A stretch of 5,966 bases of DNA, taken from the NCBI GenBank assembly GCA_013362295.1, contig JABFWJ010000210.1:1-5966 (forward strand). Reading direction: 5' to 3'. The position numbers and the translations under genes are program-made. The notes beneath the pieces were generated by a model. The model worked only from the letters and a program-made list of their open reading frames with translations. It was not told the origin of the DNA and ran no database searches. The stretch's first letter is position 1; each line of letters begins with the position of its first letter. The stretch is from Thermoleophilia bacterium. GTDB taxonomy: Bacteria; Actinomycetota; Thermoleophilia; Gaiellales; Gaiellaceae. Shown piece after piece: positions 1 to 5,966 of the stretch.

Positions 1-941
1 TATATCGCGTCTTCGAGGATGCGACGCCGCTCGTCGAGGGCCTGTCGATCGACGAAGCGTTCCTCGACGTGCGCGGGATGCAGCGGCTCGCCGGCTCGCC
101 GCTCGAGATCGCCGTCAGGTTGAAGCGCGCCGTCCTGGAGCAGGTCGGCCTGCCGCTGACGGTCGGCGTCGCGAGGACGAAGTTCCTGGCGAAGGTCGCG
201 AGCGGCGTGGCGAAGCCCGACGGCCTGCTCGTCGTCCCGCCGGAGCGCGAGCTCGCGTTCCTCCATCCCCTCGCGGTCGAGCGCCTCTGGGGCGTCGGGC
301 CGGTGACCGCGAACAAACTCCGGTCGTGGGGAATCACGACGGTCGGCGAGGTCGCGGACCTCGACGAGCCTCTGCTCGTGTCGCTCGTCGGGCGCGCCGC
401 CGGGCGGCAGCTGCACGCCCTCGCGCACAACCGCGACTCGCGGCCGGTGCAGGCGCGCCGGCGCCGGGGATCGATCGGCTCGCAGTGCGCGCTCGGGCGC
501 CGGCCGAAGACGCGCGAGGCTGTCGACGCAGTGCTCGTCGGGCTCGTGGACCGCGTCACGCGGCGGATGCGGGCCGCGCATCGCATCGGACGGACCGTCG
601 TGCTGCGCCTGCGCTTCGACGACTTCGCGCGCGCGTCGCGGTCGCACACGATGCCGTTCGCGACCGCGCACACCGAGACGATCCTGGCAACCGCTCGCGG
701 GCTCCTCGCCGAGGCAACCCCTCTGATCGAGTTGCGCGGCCTCACGCTCGTCGGCGTCGCCGTCGCGAACCTGGAGAACGACGTGCCGGCCCAGCTCGTG
801 CTGCCCTTCGAGCGCCGCAGCCACGATGCGCTCGATCGGGCGCTGGACGAAGTGCGCGAGCGCTTCGGCTCGACCGCCGTCACGCGCGCCGTGCTCCTCG
901 GCCGCGACCCGGGCTTCACGGTGCCGCTTCTCCCGGATTGA
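1..941 (+). CDS. dinB: DNA polymerase IV (Y-family translesion polymerase), 5'-truncated by window edge
   Basis: This is an error-prone Y-family polymerase that copies past damaged template bases. Reading frame 3 is open from the left edge and gives 312 residues up to the TGA at 939-941. The catalytic palm motif SIDEAFLD lies at nt 45-68, with the acidic pair Asp-Glu encoded at 51-56. It is followed by the conserved VGVARTKFLAK...KPDG segment, then a helix-hairpin-helix (LWGVGPVTANKL) in the thumb, then the little-finger domain. QLVLPF at nt 792-809 fits a beta-clamp binding motif (E. coli DinB has QLVLGL). About 44 residues follow it, ending in an RFGSTAVTRAVLL segment that I recall from actinobacterial homologues. 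Roughly 90 N-terminal residues, including the first catalytic Asp, lie outside the window. The ATG at 69 falls after the active-site motif, so it is not the start. No frameshift is seen. Confidence 0.95.
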   Translation, partial: YRVFEDATPLVEGLSIDEAFLDVRGMQRLAGSPLEIAVRLKRAVLEQVGLPLTVGVARTKFLAKVASGVAKPDGLLVVPPERELAFLHPLAVERLWGVGPVTANKLRSWGITTVGEVADLDEPLLVSLVGRAAGRQLHALAHNRDSRPVQARRRRGSIGSQCALGRRPKTREAVDAVLVGLVDRVTRRMRAAHRIGRTVVLRLRFDDFARASRSHTMPFATAHTETILATARGLLAEATPLIELRGLTLVGVAVANLENDVPAQLVLPFERRSHDALDRALDEVRERFGSTAVTRAVLLGRDPGFTVPLLPD

Positions 942-980
942 CCCGGAGGAGTAAGGTCGTGGGGGCTGGTCATGCAAAGA

Positions 981-986
981 AGGAGG
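981..986 (+). promoter_or_regulatory. Shine-Dalgarno site of the peroxiredoxin gene
   Basis: AGGAGG lies 5 bases before the ATG at 992, which supports that codon as the start. A second purine-rich stretch, GGAGGA at 945-950, lies 8 bases before an in-frame GTG at 959, so a form 11 residues longer cannot be fully excluded. Confidence 0.8.
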
Positions 987-991
987 ACTGG

Positions 992-1672
992 ATGGGCATA
1001 ACGATCGGCGACACCGCGCCGGATTTCGAGGCCGAGACGACGGAAGGGACGATTCGCTTCCACGACTGGATCGGCGATTCCTGGGCGGTCTTGTTCTCGC
1101 ATCCGAAGGACTTCACGCCGGTGTGCACGACGGAGCTCGGGTACATGGCGAAGATCGCGCCCGAGTTCGAGCGCCGGAACGTGAAGATCATCGGGCTCTC
1201 GGTCGACGGCGTGGAGAGCCACGAGCGCTGGATGCAGGACATCGCCGAGACCCAGGGGGCCGCACCGGACTATCCGATCATCGGCGACGAGAGCTTCGAG
1301 GTCTCGAAGCTGTACGGGATGCTGCCGGCGAGCACGTCGGGCGACGCCGCGACGCGCACACCCGCGGACAACCAGACCGTGCGGAACGTGTTCGTGATCG
1401 GACCGGACAAGAAGGTGAAGTTGATCCTCGTCTATCCGATGACGACGGGCCGGAACTTCGACGAGGTCCTGCGCGTGATCGACTCGCTGCAGCTGACGGC
1501 CGAGCACAAGGTCGCCACCCCCGTCAACTGGCAGCAGGGCGACGACGTGATCATCGCCGGGTCGGTTTCGGACGACGAGGCACGGCAGAAGTATCCCGAG
1601 GGCTGGGAGTCGCCACGGCCGTACATCAGGATCGTGCCGCAGCCGCAGAAGGAGCCGGCGGGCACCACGTGA
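992..1672 (+). CDS. 1-Cys peroxiredoxin, Prx6 type
   Basis: A 226-residue thiol peroxidase that reduces H2O2 and organic hydroperoxides, probably in the cytosol since no signal peptide is seen. The peroxidatic cysteine is Cys45 in DFTPVCTTE. It is the only cysteine in the protein, so there is no resolving cysteine and an external thiol must regenerate it. Arg131 (TVRNVFVIGPDKK) matches the conserved active-site arginine. The C-terminal dimerisation segment (YPMTTGRNFDEVLRVIDSLQ, then ATPVNWQQGDDVII) is typical of the Prx6 group, and the length is normal for it. The stretch FHDWIGDSWAVLFSHP closely resembles human PRDX6. The positions equivalent to that protein's phospholipase residues are His24, Ser30 and Asp139, but phospholipase activity is not implied. 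The start at 992 follows a strong AGGAGG and gives the usual N-terminus, with IGDTAPDF soon after Met. A hairpin follows 8 bases after the stop. Confidence 0.96.
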   Translation: MGITIGDTAPDFEAETTEGTIRFHDWIGDSWAVLFSHPKDFTPVCTTELGYMAKIAPEFERRNVKIIGLSVDGVESHERWMQDIAETQGAAPDYPIIGDESFEVSKLYGMLPASTSGDAATRTPADNQTVRNVFVIGPDKKVKLILVYPMTTGRNFDEVLRVIDSLQLTAEHKVATPVNWQQGDDVIIAGSVSDDEARQKYPEGWESPRPYIRIVPQPQKEPAGTT

Positions 1673-1680
1673 TCGCACCT

Positions 1681-1716
1681 CGTGTCGTGGGCCGCGCGCC
1701 GGCGGCCCACGACACG
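1681..1716 (+). terminator. Perfect 15-bp hairpin, probable terminator of the peroxiredoxin unit
   Basis: The left arm CGTGTCGTGGGCCGC (1681-1695) and the right arm (1702-1716) are exact reverse complements around a 6-base loop, GCGCCG. It begins 8 bases after the peroxiredoxin stop. The bases after it (TGTAATGT) do not form a clear T-tract, so it would be one of the hairpin-only terminators proposed for actinobacteria, or an mRNA-stabilising 3' structure. The stem is too perfect and too well placed to be chance GC content. Confidence 0.7.
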
Positions 1717-1751
1717 TGTAATGTCCGCGGCCCGTCGTAGACCGAACGTCG

Positions 1752-1997
1752 ATGGCGTCGTCCGAGGATCTCACCTGCGCTCAGCTCGTCGAGCTCGTCT
1801 CCGACTACATTGAGGGCGCGCTCGCCCCCGCAGAGAAGACGCGCGTCGAAGAGCACCTGGCAGGCTGCACCGGCTGCTCGATCTACCTCGAGCAGTTACG
1901 GGCGACGATCGAGCTGACCGGCCGACTGCGTCCGGAGGACGTGCCCGACGAGGCCGCCGCCGCGCTGCTGACGGCGTTCCGCCACTGGAACGCGTGA
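1752..1997 (+). CDS. Small zinc-finger (ZAS/zf-HC2) anti-sigma-factor-like protein
   Basis: An 81-residue protein whose N-terminal half is the zinc-binding anti-sigma fold. Cys9 comes first (LTCAQLVELVSDYIEGAL), then His35-x3-Cys39-x2-Cys42 in HLAGCTGC, the HxxxCxxC signature. In this family the domain binds an ECF sigma factor, and in RsrA-like members the zinc cysteines sense oxidation. No transmembrane segment or extracellular domain follows, so it would be a soluble, cytoplasmic, minimal form. The C-terminus is short and Ala-rich. Such genes usually sit directly after their sigma factor gene, but none is in this window: upstream is the peroxiredoxin with its hairpin. No convincing Shine-Dalgarno precedes the ATG. 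It lies 38 bases ahead of the glucose dehydrogenase and may be the first gene of that operon. Sigma-factor binding is inferred from the family and the partner is unknown. Confidence 0.88.
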   Translation: MASSEDLTCAQLVELVSDYIEGALAPAEKTRVEEHLAGCTGCSIYLEQLRATIELTGRLRPEDVPDEAAAALLTAFRHWNA

Positions 1998-2035
1998 CCG
2001 TGTAACGGCACCGGCGGCGGTGAGACAGACGCAGC

Positions 2036-3157
2036 ATGAAAGCCATCGCCGTACATCCAGGACAGCCGGACTCGATCCATCTCCGCGAGATTCCGGAACC
2101 GCACGTCACCGACATCCCCGATGGGCGCGGCGTCAAGGTCAAGGTGCTGCGCGTCGGCGTCGACGGCACCGACAAGGAGATCAACGCCGCCGAGTACGGC
2201 GCCGCGCCGCCGGGCGACGAGTATCTCGTCACCGGCCACGAGAGCTTCGGGAAGGTCGTCGAGGTCGGGCCCGCCGTGCCGTCGACGATCAGTCCGGGGA
2301 CGCTCGTCGTCGCGAGCGTGCGGCGGCCGGGAACGTCGATCTACGGGAAGATCGGACTGCAGGACTTCACCACCGACGACGTGTACTACGAGCGCGGGAT
2401 CAACCTCCTGCACGGCTACCTGACCGAGTACTACGTCGAGGATCACCAGTACGTGTTCCCGCTGCCCGCGACGCTCGCCGACGTGGGCGTTCTGCTCGAG
2501 CCGACGACCGTCGCTGAGAAGGGCATCAACCACGCTTACGAGATCCAGCGGCGGCTGAAGGTCTGGGATCCGGCCCGTGCGTGCGTGCTCGGCTCGGGCA
2601 CCGTCGGCCTGCTGGCGGCGCTCGTCGCCCGGCTCCGCGGGCTCGAGCTGACGGTCTACTCCCTGCCGCAGCGGCCCTACCGCAATGCCGATCTGATCGA
2701 GGAGCTCGGCGGGACCTACGTCTCCTCGCGGGATGCGACGCTTGCGGAGGCGAGCGCGGAGTACGGGCCGTTCGACCTCATGTTCGACGCGACCGGCTTC
2801 AGTCCGATCGTGTGGGAGGCCGCGGAGGTGCTCGGCAAGAACGGCGTGCTCGTGCTCGCCTCGATCACCGGCGGGAACCGCACGGCCGAGATCAACTCGG
2901 ACCGGATCAATCAGAGCTTCGTGCTCGGCAACAAGGTGATGGTCGGGACGGTCAACGCGGCGCCGGCCGACTTCAGGAGCGGGGTCGACGATCTGATCAA
3001 GGCGGAGGCGGTCTTCCCGGGATGGTTGTCGAAGCTGCTCACGACGCCTGTCTACGGCCTGGAGAACTACGACGAGATGATCCGGCGCCTCACCGAGGAC
3101 CGGGACGCGATCAAGGTCTACGTGGAGGTGGCTTCGAATGGCCGCAACGACATCTAG
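2036..3157 (+). CDS. gdh: Glucose 1-dehydrogenase, zinc-dependent MDR family, haloarchaeal-like
   Basis: A 373-residue medium-chain dehydrogenase that probably oxidises glucose (or a related aldose) to the lactone with NAD(P)+. The N-terminal catalytic domain has RVGVDGTDKE, GHESFG and VRRPGTSIYG, then YYERGINLLHGYLTEYY and LLEPTTVAEK. The Rossmann domain follows, with GSGTVG at 186-191. From memory these segments match glucose dehydrogenases of Haloferax (VGVDGTD, VRRP, YFERGI..HGY) and, less closely, Sulfolobus. Likely catalytic-zinc ligands are Asp43 (Cys in most MDR enzymes), His68 and Glu69, with Glu155. The only cysteine is Cys183, so the four-Cys structural zinc site is absent. Length is near the family norm. 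The ribosome site is weak (GGTGAG, 11 bases upstream). The GH15 gene follows at once, supporting a glucose-related role. Xylose or another sugar remains possible. Confidence 0.88.
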   Translation: MKAIAVHPGQPDSIHLREIPEPHVTDIPDGRGVKVKVLRVGVDGTDKEINAAEYGAAPPGDEYLVTGHESFGKVVEVGPAVPSTISPGTLVVASVRRPGTSIYGKIGLQDFTTDDVYYERGINLLHGYLTEYYVEDHQYVFPLPATLADVGVLLEPTTVAEKGINHAYEIQRRLKVWDPARACVLGSGTVGLLAALVARLRGLELTVYSLPQRPYRNADLIEELGGTYVSSRDATLAEASAEYGPFDLMFDATGFSPIVWEAAEVLGKNGVLVLASITGGNRTAEINSDRINQSFVLGNKVMVGTVNAAPADFRSGVDDLIKAEAVFPGWLSKLLTTPVYGLENYDEMIRRLTEDRDAIKVYVEVASNGRNDI

Positions 3158-3168
3158 CACCGCTGCAC

Positions 3169-3174
3169 GGGAGG
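3169..3174 (+). promoter_or_regulatory. Shine-Dalgarno site favouring the GH15 start at 3183
   Basis: GGGAGG lies 8 bases before the ATG at 3183. An earlier in-frame ATG at 3138 also has a GGAGG (3124-3128) 9 bases upstream, inside the glucose dehydrogenase gene. It would only add 15 Ala/Ser/Thr-rich residues that do not look like the family, so 3183 is preferred. Confidence 0.6.
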
Positions 3175-3182
3175 ATGCGTCG

Positions 3183-4997
3183 ATGTCGACTCCGATCGCG
3201 GACTACGGCCTGCTCGCGGACTGCAACACCGCGGCGCTCGTCTCGCGCGAGGGATCGATCGACTGGCTCTGCCTCCCGCGCTACGACAGCGAGTCGGTCT
3301 TCGCGCGCATCCTCGACCCCGACGCTGGGCACTGGTCGATCCGACCGGCGGGTGCGTTCACGAGCGAACGGCGCTACCTGCCCGGCTCGCTCGTCGTCGA
3401 GACGACCTTCACGACGGACACGGGGACGGTCCGCCTGACGGACGCGCTGGTGTTCGCCCAGGGCCAGCGGCGCCACGACCTCGGCTTCGATGCGCCGCAC
3501 GAGCTGCTCCGAAGCGTGGAAGGCGTCGCAGGCGAGGTCGAGCTGCTCGTCGAGCTCGCCCCGCGCAGCGAGTACGGCCTCGTGCGCCCGCTCTTCCGCA
3601 AGGAAGGAGACGGCGGGCGCACCTTCGGCGGGCCGAACCGCATCACCGTGCGCGCGGGCGTGCCGGTCGAGATCGACGCCGTGACGATGCATGCGCGGTT
3701 CATCGTCTCCGCTGGGGAGAAGGTCGGCTTCGCGCTGCGCTGGGCTCCGACCGAGGCGAAGGACGTCCCGACGCCGACCGCGCCGCAGGACGTCGCAGCA
3801 CGCATCGCCGACAGCGGCGCGGCGTGGCTTTCGTGGGAAGGCGATCACGACATCTACGACGGACCGCACCGCGATCTCGTGCGGATGAGCTCGCGCGTGC
3901 TCAAGGGCCTCACATACCGCCCGACCGGCGCGATCGTCGCGGCGCCGACGACCTCGCTCCCGGAGACCGTGGGCGGCGAGCGCAACTGGGACTATCGCTA
4001 CTCGTGGATCCGCGATGCGAGCCTGACCCTCGAGGCGCTCTACATCGGCAGCTGCAGCGACGAGGCGGAGGAGTTCGTGTCCTTCATGACGAGCTCCGCA
4101 GGGGGCGGCGCATCGCTCCAGATCATGTACGGGATCGGCGGCGAGCACGACCTCAGCGAGCGCGAGCTGCCACACCTGCGCGGGTGGCGCGATTCGCGGC
4201 CCGTGCGCGTGGGGAACGGCGCCTGGGGGCAGACGCAGCTCGACGTCTACGGCGAGTTGCTCAGCGCGCTGCACATCTACCGCGAGCAGCTCGGCGAGCT
4301 GCATCCCGAAATTCAGGAGTTCGTCGCGTATCTCGCCGACGCCGCCGCCACGCGCTGGCACGAGACGGATGCGGGCATGTGGGAGATGCGCGGCGAGCCG
4401 CGACACCATCTCTCGTCGAAGGTGCTGTGCTGGGTCGCGCTCGACCGGGCCGTGAAGCTCGCGCCGGCGCTCGGCGAATTCGCGAAGGAGGACGACTGGA
4501 CGGCGGCCCGGGACGAGATCCGCGCGACGATCCTCGAACGAGGCTGGAGCGAGGAGCGGCAGGCGTACACGCAGTCGTTCGGCTCCGACGAGCTCGACGC
4601 GGCGCAGCTGCTGATGCCGATCGTCGGCTTCCTGCCAGCGACCGACGAGCGGATGCGCTCGACGATCGAGGCGATCGCACGCGACCTGACCGAGGACGGG
4701 CTCGTCCTTCGCTATCGCAACGAGGAAGGGCTCAACGCCGACGGGCTGACGGGGGAGGAGGGAACGTTCGTCATCTGCTCGTTCTGGCTCGTGTCGTGCC
4801 TCGCCCAGGCGGGCGAGGTCGAGCGGGCGGAGCAGCTGTTCGACCAGCTCGCCGGCTACGCGAACGACCTCGGACTCCTCGCCGAGGAGATCGAGACAGA
4901 GACCGGAGAGCAGCTGGGCAACTTCCCGCAGGCGTTCAGCCACATCGGCCTGATCACGGCGGCGTACGAGATCGACAAGGCACGCGGCCTGGTGTGA
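3183..4997 (+). CDS. GH15 family glycoside hydrolase (glucoamylase or trehalase)
   Basis: A 604-residue inverting exo-hydrolase that releases glucose from alpha-glucan ends or from trehalose. The N-terminus (PIADYGLLADCNTAALVSREG, then SIDWLCLPRYDS) is the family's usual opening and leads into a beta-sandwich domain of about 215 residues. The (alpha/alpha)6 barrel follows, with the hallmark ERNWDYRYSWIRDAS at 266-280, then LQIMYGIGGE and VGNGAWGQTQLDVYGE. WEMRGEPRHHLSSK starts at 400, and Glu401 is the likely general acid. GLLAEEIE at 564-571 holds the likely general base (Glu568 or Glu569), followed by GNFPQAFSH at 579-587. No signal peptide is seen, so the substrate is probably intracellular, such as trehalose or glycogen-derived glucans. 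Mycobacterial GH15 relatives are trehalases, so the substrate is unresolved. The start at 3183 has GGGAGG; an upstream ATG at 3138 would overlap the dehydrogenase by 20 bases. The stop overlaps the next gene by 4 bases. Confidence 0.93.
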   Translation: MSTPIADYGLLADCNTAALVSREGSIDWLCLPRYDSESVFARILDPDAGHWSIRPAGAFTSERRYLPGSLVVETTFTTDTGTVRLTDALVFAQGQRRHDLGFDAPHELLRSVEGVAGEVELLVELAPRSEYGLVRPLFRKEGDGGRTFGGPNRITVRAGVPVEIDAVTMHARFIVSAGEKVGFALRWAPTEAKDVPTPTAPQDVAARIADSGAAWLSWEGDHDIYDGPHRDLVRMSSRVLKGLTYRPTGAIVAAPTTSLPETVGGERNWDYRYSWIRDASLTLEALYIGSCSDEAEEFVSFMTSSAGGGASLQIMYGIGGEHDLSERELPHLRGWRDSRPVRVGNGAWGQTQLDVYGELLSALHIYREQLGELHPEIQEFVAYLADAAATRWHETDAGMWEMRGEPRHHLSSKVLCWVALDRAVKLAPALGEFAKEDDWTAARDEIRATILERGWSEERQAYTQSFGSDELDAAQLLMPIVGFLPATDERMRSTIEAIARDLTEDGLVLRYRNEEGLNADGLTGEEGTFVICSFWLVSCLAQAGEVERAEQLFDQLAGYANDLGLLAEEIETETGEQLGNFPQAFSHIGLITAAYEIDKARGLV

Positions 4998-5966
4998 CCG
5001 AACATCCGGAGGCCGAGCGCAAGCGCTCGGCGGCGTTCGAGGCGGCGGGGCCGTTCGCGACGAACGACCCCGCCGACGTGCGCTGGCTGCTCTGCGGCCG
5101 CGGCCGGCCGGTCTCGGCAGGAACGTCGCCGTACACGGTCGAGGTGACACCGGACGTGGCGCGGGTCTGGTACCAGGACATCGAGCGCCCGCGCATCGAG
5201 GCGGAGGAGCGCTGGGAGGAGCTCGGCTACGAGCCCAGGCCCTACGCGTGGTTCGAGCCGCTGCCGGACTTTGTGTTGAGTCAACACTTGCAGGGTCTGC
5301 GCTTGGAGCTAGGCCCGGAGGAGGTGGACCGGTACCGGCGGGCCGCGGCCGATGCGGCCGGGGCCCTCGTCGAGCTACTCGGCGAGCTCCGGCCCGAGCA
5401 GCGCGAGCTCGACGTGGCGGGGGCCATCGCCGGAGCCCTCTACGCCCTCGGGTTCACGACCCCGGTCGTACTCGTGGGCGGCGAGTCGCGCGCGCCCGTT
5501 CATCGCCATCCGCTGCCGACCGATGCGCTCCTCGGGCGGTTCGCGCTGCTCGCGTTCACGGCCGAGCGCGATGGGCTCTACAGCTCGATGACGCGAGTCG
5601 TCTCGTTCGGCGCACCGCTGCCGGAACTCGAGCGCGCGGTCAGGGCCGCCGCCGAAGTGGACGCCGCAGTGCTCGCTGAGGCGCGGCCCGGACGGACTCT
5701 CGGCGAGCTCTTCGAAACGATCGTCCGCACCTACGGCTCGCTCGGGCTGCCGGATGAATGGCGGCGCCATCACCAAGGCGGGCTCACCGGATACAAGGGC
5801 CGGGAGGTCTTCGCCGTGCCGGGCGATACGACCGTGCTGCCGCCGATGTGCGCCGTCGCGTTCAACCCGTCGGTCACCGGCGGTGGCAAGTCCGAGGACA
5901 CCGTGCTCGTGACGAGCCGCGGCGTCGAGGTGCTGACGCGCACCCCTACACTGCCGGAGCTCGAGA
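4994..5966 (+). CDS. M24 (Xaa-Pro peptidase/creatinase fold) protein with degenerate metal site, 3'-truncated by window edge
   Basis: The frame from the GTG at 4994 is open to the right edge (324 codons). Its GTGA overlap with the GH15 stop suggests translational coupling, and no clear Shine-Dalgarno is seen. Residues 1 to about 95 resemble a creatinase-type N-terminal domain (DVRWLLCGRG, DIERPRIEAEERWEELG). A pita-bread domain follows, with helical LGPEEVDRYRRAA, then LLAFTAERDGLYSSMTR, HHQGGLTGYKGRE, AFNPSVTGGGKSEDTVLVT and EVLTRTP. In M24 metallopeptidases five residues bind two metals: Asp, Asp (11 later), His, Glu, Glu. By my alignment these are Ala187, Ser198, His260, Asn291 and Glu301, so three are lost. 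It is therefore probably metal-independent, or a non-catalytic or repurposed member, as creatinase is. Related M24 proteins with FxxNPSxxGxKSEDT seem to exist in Gram-positive bacteria, from memory. The function is unknown, and the end of the protein lies outside the window. Confidence 0.82.
   Translation, partial: MTEHPEAERKRSAAFEAAGPFATNDPADVRWLLCGRGRPVSAGTSPYTVEVTPDVARVWYQDIERPRIEAEERWEELGYEPRPYAWFEPLPDFVLSQHLQGLRLELGPEEVDRYRRAAADAAGALVELLGELRPEQRELDVAGAIAGALYALGFTTPVVLVGGESRAPVHRHPLPTDALLGRFALLAFTAERDGLYSSMTRVVSFGAPLPELERAVRAAAEVDAAVLAEARPGRTLGELFETIVRTYGSLGLPDEWRRHHQGGLTGYKGREVFAVPGDTTVLPPMCAVAFNPSVTGGGKSEDTVLVTSRGVEVLTRTPTLPELE
5273..5287. repeat. Short perfect inverted repeat inside the M24 gene
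   Basis: GTGTTGA and TCAACAC (5273-5279 and 5281-5287) are exact reverse complements around a single G, giving an operator-like palindrome. It sits in an unusually AT-rich patch of the coding frame. No function can be assigned; chance is possible. Confidence 0.4.

Noticed and set aside
326..991. In-frame upstream extension of the peroxiredoxin, suggesting a 448-residue fusion
   Set aside because: The added part is Arg/Ala-rich out-of-frame reading of dinB. A strong AGGAGG precedes the ATG at 992, which gives the normal family N-terminus.
1012..1420. Phospholipase A2 activity of the peroxiredoxin, from residues equivalent to the human PRDX6 triad
   Set aside because: His, Ser and Asp are conserved, but the human GDSWG is GDSWA here and the segment is generally conserved in Prx6 proteins for structural reasons. 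The sequence alone does not support the activity.
1717..1751. Full -35/-10 promoter before the zinc-finger gene
   Set aside because: Only a TAATGT -10-like hexamer is seen. The matching -35 region falls in the GC-rich hairpin and shows no consensus, so it is not listed as a promoter.
1883..3160. 425-codon open frame on the - strand, opposite the glucose dehydrogenase
   Set aside because: It mirrors the codon pattern of the + strand gene, has no family motif and crosses the end of the zinc-finger gene.
5085..5112. GC-rich self-complementary run around GCGGCCGCGGCCGG
   Set aside because: It is explained by Gly/Arg/Pro codons in the M24 N-terminal domain and is low-complexity GC sequence, not a distinct repeat element.
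3111..5150. 679-codon open frame on the - strand, opposite the GH15 gene
   Set aside because: It is Arg-rich, His-rich and low in complexity with no recognisable domain, and it lies antisense to a clear GH15 enzyme. Long antisense frames are expected in GC-rich genes.

Overview
The window is 5966 bases of GC-rich bacterial DNA, densely coded on the + strand only, with no gap longer than about 80 bases. GC-rich codon ends, GTG and ATG starts and the families present suggest an actinobacterium. Thermoleophilia or a similar deep-branching soil lineage is a reasonable guess, but no marker gene settles it. No RNA gene, insertion sequence, CRISPR array, attachment site or origin was seen.

Layout. 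Positions 1-941 hold the C-terminal three quarters of a Y-family DNA polymerase IV (dinB), cut by the left edge. After a 50-base gap comes a complete 1-Cys peroxiredoxin of the Prx6 type (992-1672). It is closed by a perfect 15-bp hairpin (1681-1716) that probably ends transcription. A second run of four genes follows. They are an 81-residue zinc-finger protein of the anti-sigma (ZAS) type with no sigma factor beside it (1752-1997), an MDR-family glucose 1-dehydrogenase resembling the haloarchaeal enzymes (2036-3157), a GH15 glucoamylase/trehalase (3183-4997), and the start of an M24 (Xaa-Pro peptidase/creatinase-fold) protein that overlaps the GH15 stop by 4 bases and runs off the right edge (4994-5966).

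How they may work together. GH15 releases glucose from trehalose or alpha-glucans, and the glucose dehydrogenase would oxidise it to gluconolactone with formation of NAD(P)H. The two genes are nearly touching, so a small trehalose/glucan-to-gluconate module is the simplest reading. The zinc-finger protein sits at the head of this run and could be its regulator. The peroxiredoxin and dinB are stress-related but appear to be a separate transcription unit or units.

The most unusual feature is the M24 protein. Three of its five expected metal-ligand positions are substituted (Asp to Ala, Asp to Ser, Glu to Asn), so it is probably not an ordinary metallopeptidase. The glucose dehydrogenase also departs from the family norm, with Asp in place of the catalytic-zinc Cys and no structural-zinc cysteines. 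Neither amounts to a demonstrated new system.
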